Source of the DNA: Candidatus Kapaibacterium sp.
GTDB taxonomy: Bacteria; Bacteroidota; Ignavibacteria; Kapaibacteriales; WFXC01
Length of the DNA: 64,000 nt
NCBI GenBank assembly: GCA_015490805.1
Contig: WFXC01000016.1
Location: 59,445 to 123,444 of the forward strand
Direction: 5' to 3'
Below, piece after piece: positions 62,145-64,000 of this stretch. The position numbers and the translations under genes are program-made. Position 1 is the stretch's first letter, and each line of letters begins with the position of its first letter. The notes beneath the pieces are model-generated. The model saw only the letters and a list, made by a program, of their open reading frames with translations. It did not search any database and was not told the origin of the DNA.

Positions 62145-62768
62145 TTACTCTCTTGAAAAATATCTTTCCCGGAAGGCTGTAGCAGTCGGACGTTGTCGCA
62201 AGAGTTGTTTCCGTATGATCCTTTTGAGGTCGATAGCGAAATCCGCCAGGGATCGGAAAGGGCGGAACGACAGGTAACGTTCCCGCAGCAGCGCTTCCAG
62301 ATCCCCGCGAGCGTAAATAAGATCGGCGCATTCGTAGAGGACGGAAGCTGAGGAATGAGCGGAGACCAGTACCATTGTCGTATTCGCAGTCAGCAGGCTC
62401 AGGCACGAATGCAGCAGCGGTGCGGCAGCGGCATTGCCGAGCGAGGCGGTATCGAGTACCCATAGATGGTCGCCGGTAATGCCCACCCGATGCAGCAGTT
62501 CCGCCAGCGGCGAGGCGGGATATTGGGAGAAGAAACAGAGGGAAAGCGGAAAAGTTTCCGTCAACCGGCAAACCGGAAAAACGCCAGTGTCGATCTGGAG
62601 GATCCGGTATAGTTCTTCTGTCTCGGAGGTAGCAGTGTGAAGCGAATGGAGGAAGGATTGAGGAATTTCGGGAAGCTGGAAAACCGTCGATTCCAACTGG
62701 CAGAAGATAAGGGTGGAACGCAGGTGCAGCAGGGCTGATGTGAGATTGCCAGAATGAATAATCCTCAT
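62145..62768 (-). CDS. Unknown 207-residue protein upstream of mnmE
   Basis: The family is not recognised. Residues about 1-95 form a mixed alpha/beta segment, and a block WVLDTASLGNAAAAPLLHSCLSLL...TTMVLVSAHSSASVLYECADLIYARGD resembles the Walker-B-like half of a P-loop ATPase of the MinD/ParA type, but no P-loop is present at the start. The C-terminus is basic and helical (DLKRIIRKQLLRQR). Codon use and the long open frame support a gene; no clear ribosome-binding site. Position before mnmE and near parS could suggest a chromosome-partition link, which is speculation. Confidence 0.6.
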   Translation of the reverse strand: MRIIHSGNLTSALLHLRSTLIFCQLESTVFQLPEIPQSFLHSLHTATSETEELYRILQIDTGVFPVCRLTETFPLSLCFFSQYPASPLAELLHRVGITGDHLWVLDTASLGNAAAAPLLHSCLSLLTANTTMVLVSAHSSASVLYECADLIYARGDLEALLRERYLSFRPFRSLADFAIDLKRIIRKQLLRQRPTATAFRERYFSRE

Positions 62769-63126
62769 CAGAAACGGAGCTTTTGCCTTACACGGCAGGT
62801 TGTACGAGTGGCGCTGAGCTTCATTGTGAATGAAAAAACCTCAAAACGTTGCGTTCCGGGAAAGGCTCTCGAATCCATTCGGGTTGACCATTGGTGATGG
62901 GAATGAGCGGAAACGGCGCACTTTGAGAGTTGAACGGTGACCAGAGCGCTTGCTATTGGCATTTCTGACAGCGGGGAAACAGAGGGGCTCTTCGGTGAAT
63001 ACCTTAGCAAAGGCATTGGCAGGAGGCGATGCAGCGGTGTACAGAGTCAGGGAGTTAGAGCGGGAACGTCAGGACAATCAGGGATATGCTGAATGCGCTG
63101 GACTGAATTGTCATCGGAATTTTCCG
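62769..63126. other. Gene-free region upstream of the 207-residue gene
   Basis: No supported gene. An 82-codon minus-strand frame and a 102-codon plus-strand frame are probably chance; neither has a ribosome-binding site or recognisable fold. The plus strand is G-rich. Promoters for the minus-strand mnmE-mnmG group must lie here. Confidence 0.5.
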
Positions 63127-63174
63127 TATATTTGCAAAATAAAAAGAGGTGACCGGGGGCACGGTCACCTCTTT
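63127..63174. other. TAnnTTTG element followed by a 12-base perfect hairpin
   Basis: TATATTTG (63127-63134) fits the -7 element. Eight bases later begins a perfect stem AAAGAGGTGACC/GGTCACCTCTTT (63143-63154 and 63163-63174) with an 8-base GC-rich loop. Read on the minus strand the hairpin is followed by TTTTTATTTTG, a good terminator. No gene on the minus strand upstream of it is apparent. Confidence 0.6.
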
Positions 63175-63512
63175 GCTTGTGGTGAGTTTCAGGGCGCACT
63201 GGCTGCAGGGACGGCTAATTTCCCTCCTGACACAGGGGCGCTGAGGGCATCGGGGTGAAGCGCTGTGCAGAGGGCTCTATGTTGAGAGCGTTGGCTGCCA
63301 TTATTTTTTGCATTCCCTTGTTTTTGTTCCTTACCGCTCTTGCCATTCATATATCAAACACTGTGCCAAAAGGAGATCCCACAGTTGCTATTGCCCTTTT
63401 AATTTGTCGGCAAATCTGAGGTTCCTATAACCCGCATTTCTCGCAACAGAACAACCGTCCAAACAGATTTGCGTTACACTATGGTGTCAGGTTCCATTGG
63501 CAGCGTCAGGAA

Positions 63513-63646
63513 AAATGCACACTGAAGTGTGCGCTCCCGGCACGATATGGGGGAGCGAAGCGATGCTTCGCCCACGGGTGACCCAACGGATCACCCCTAC
63601 AGGGGGCGGAAATTCCCTCTCCCTCCGGAACAGGGTAAGGGTGAGA
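63513..63646 (+). repeat. Intergenic repeat unit, copy A
   Basis: A unit of about 134 bases: ACACTGAAGTG segment, hairpin GCGAAGC/GCTTCGC (63555-63561, 63565-63571), hairpin GGGTGA/TCACCC-like (about 63576-63596), then AATTCCCTCT and AGGGTAAGGGTGAGA. It is repeated in the same order at copy B with roughly three-quarters identity by eye. Confidence 0.8.
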
Positions 63647-63863
63647 GAAATGCCCGTTGAAGCATGCACTCCCGGTGAACTGGGAGTGCCGACTTCAGTC
63701 GGCATCGTTGCACGCCTAAGAGCGTGCGCTCCCAGGTACCCTAAGTGTGCGCTCCCGGTAAACCCCAAGCTCTCATTGGAAGCGCTGGCTTTCGTCGGCA
63801 ACAACCGGGAGCACCGGCTTTCGTCGGCAGAGAAAGTGCACCCTAAGGAGGTGCGTTCCCGGT
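63647..63863. repeat. Array of short hairpins with variable stems
   Basis: Several short inverted repeats in a row, e.g. TGCCGACT/AGTCGGCA (63687-63694, 63697-63704), GCACGC/GCGTGC (63710-63715, 63722-63727), GCACC/GGTGC (about 63838-63842, 63850-63854). Each is followed or preceded by the constant word GCTCCCGG or a close form. A 14-base word GGCTTTCGTCGGCA occurs twice (about 63787 and 63816). Confidence 0.75.
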
Positions 63864-64000
63864 AAATACACACTGAAGTGAGCGTTTCCAGCACAGTACG
63901 TAGGGGCGAAGCGCTGCTTCGCCCGATGGGCGACCCAGTGGGTCGCCCCCACGGGATCAGGAATTCCCTCTTCCTCCGGAAGAAGGTAAGGGTGAGGGCA
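63864..64000 (+). repeat. Intergenic repeat unit, copy B (runs to window end)
   Basis: Same order as copy A: AAATACACACTGAAGTG, hairpin GGGCGAAGC/GCTTCGCCC (63904-63912, 63916-63924), hairpin GGGCGACCC/GGGTCGCCC (63928-63936, 63940-63948), GGAATTCCCTCT and AAGGTAAGGGTGAGGG. Both stems are perfect here. The unit may continue past the window. Confidence 0.8.

Noticed and set aside
62768..63258. 82-codon minus and 102-codon plus frames before the hairpin
   Set aside because: Low-complexity chance products without ribosome-binding sites; the plus frame runs through a terminator hairpin.
63487..63894. Overlapping 135- and 122-codon frames on opposite strands in the last kilobase
   Set aside because: They consist of the hairpin-repeat island; the products mirror repeat words and have no plausible fold or ribosome-binding site.

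Overview
The window is a densely coded chromosomal segment of a bacterium that looks like a member of the Bacteroidota/Chlorobiota (FCB) group, perhaps a Kapaibacteria- or Ignavibacteria-like lineage. The evidence is a set of lineage-style features: exported proteins ending in T9SS-type sorting domains (the two nucleases near 53.3 and 56.6 kb), an Ig-like lipoprotein with the PxGGPxDTIPP start typical of that group, a lipoprotein that resembles PorE, and TAnnTTTG promoter-like elements. The lineage call is inference; no rRNA gene is present.

Left part (0-38 kb). A truncated giant beta-rich exported protein and a five-Fn3 protein open the window. A minus-strand cluster follows (DUF457 hydrolase, BI-1 protein, CBS/CorC protein, RecO, cNMP-CBS-DUF294 protein, DnaG). 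Then come tRNA-Glu, the PorE-like lipoprotein, 4-hydroxyphenylpyruvate dioxygenase with glutamate dehydrogenase, and a long plus-strand information-processing run: a small protein, L31, S18, Ffh, S16, RecA, RecX, tRNA-Gln, Prs, L25, Pth, S4. Facing it on the minus strand is YchF-HAD-Cmk-IspH-tRNA-Cys-EF-P. An orphan response regulator, an unlisted 57-residue membrane protein, initiator tRNA, PheT, a universal stress protein, fructose-1,6-bisphosphatase, a DUF434 protein and an eIF2B-like protein lead up to 37.75 kb.

Replication origin region. A non-coding 0.5 kb stretch (37.75-38.25 kb) carries about a dozen DnaA-box-like sites, including two perfect TTATCCACA boxes facing each other. Sample counts suggest that GC skew changes sign here (C-rich plus strand to the left, G-rich to the right). 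Two perfect parS palindromes (TGTTCCACGTGGAACA) flank and partly lie inside mnmG 20-22 kb to the right. Together these make this a strong candidate for oriC plus the ParB-loading centromere.

Right part (38-64 kb). A beta-barrel protein and an Ig-like lipoprotein are followed by an rRNA-methylase-like protein, an FAD oxidoreductase, a bacilliredoxin, an M28 peptidase, a Spy/CpxP-like lipoprotein with a 9-residue Asp/His repeat tail, CdsA, a 3HCDH-like protein, a five-gene TolC-MacA-ATPase-two-permease exporter, an exported endonuclease I, a histone-deacetylase-family protein, an exported EEP nuclease, and MnmG/GNAT/MnmE. The last 1.2 kb is non-coding and ends in an island of hairpin repeats whose stems vary while remaining paired. 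No CRISPR array, prophage or insertion sequence was seen.
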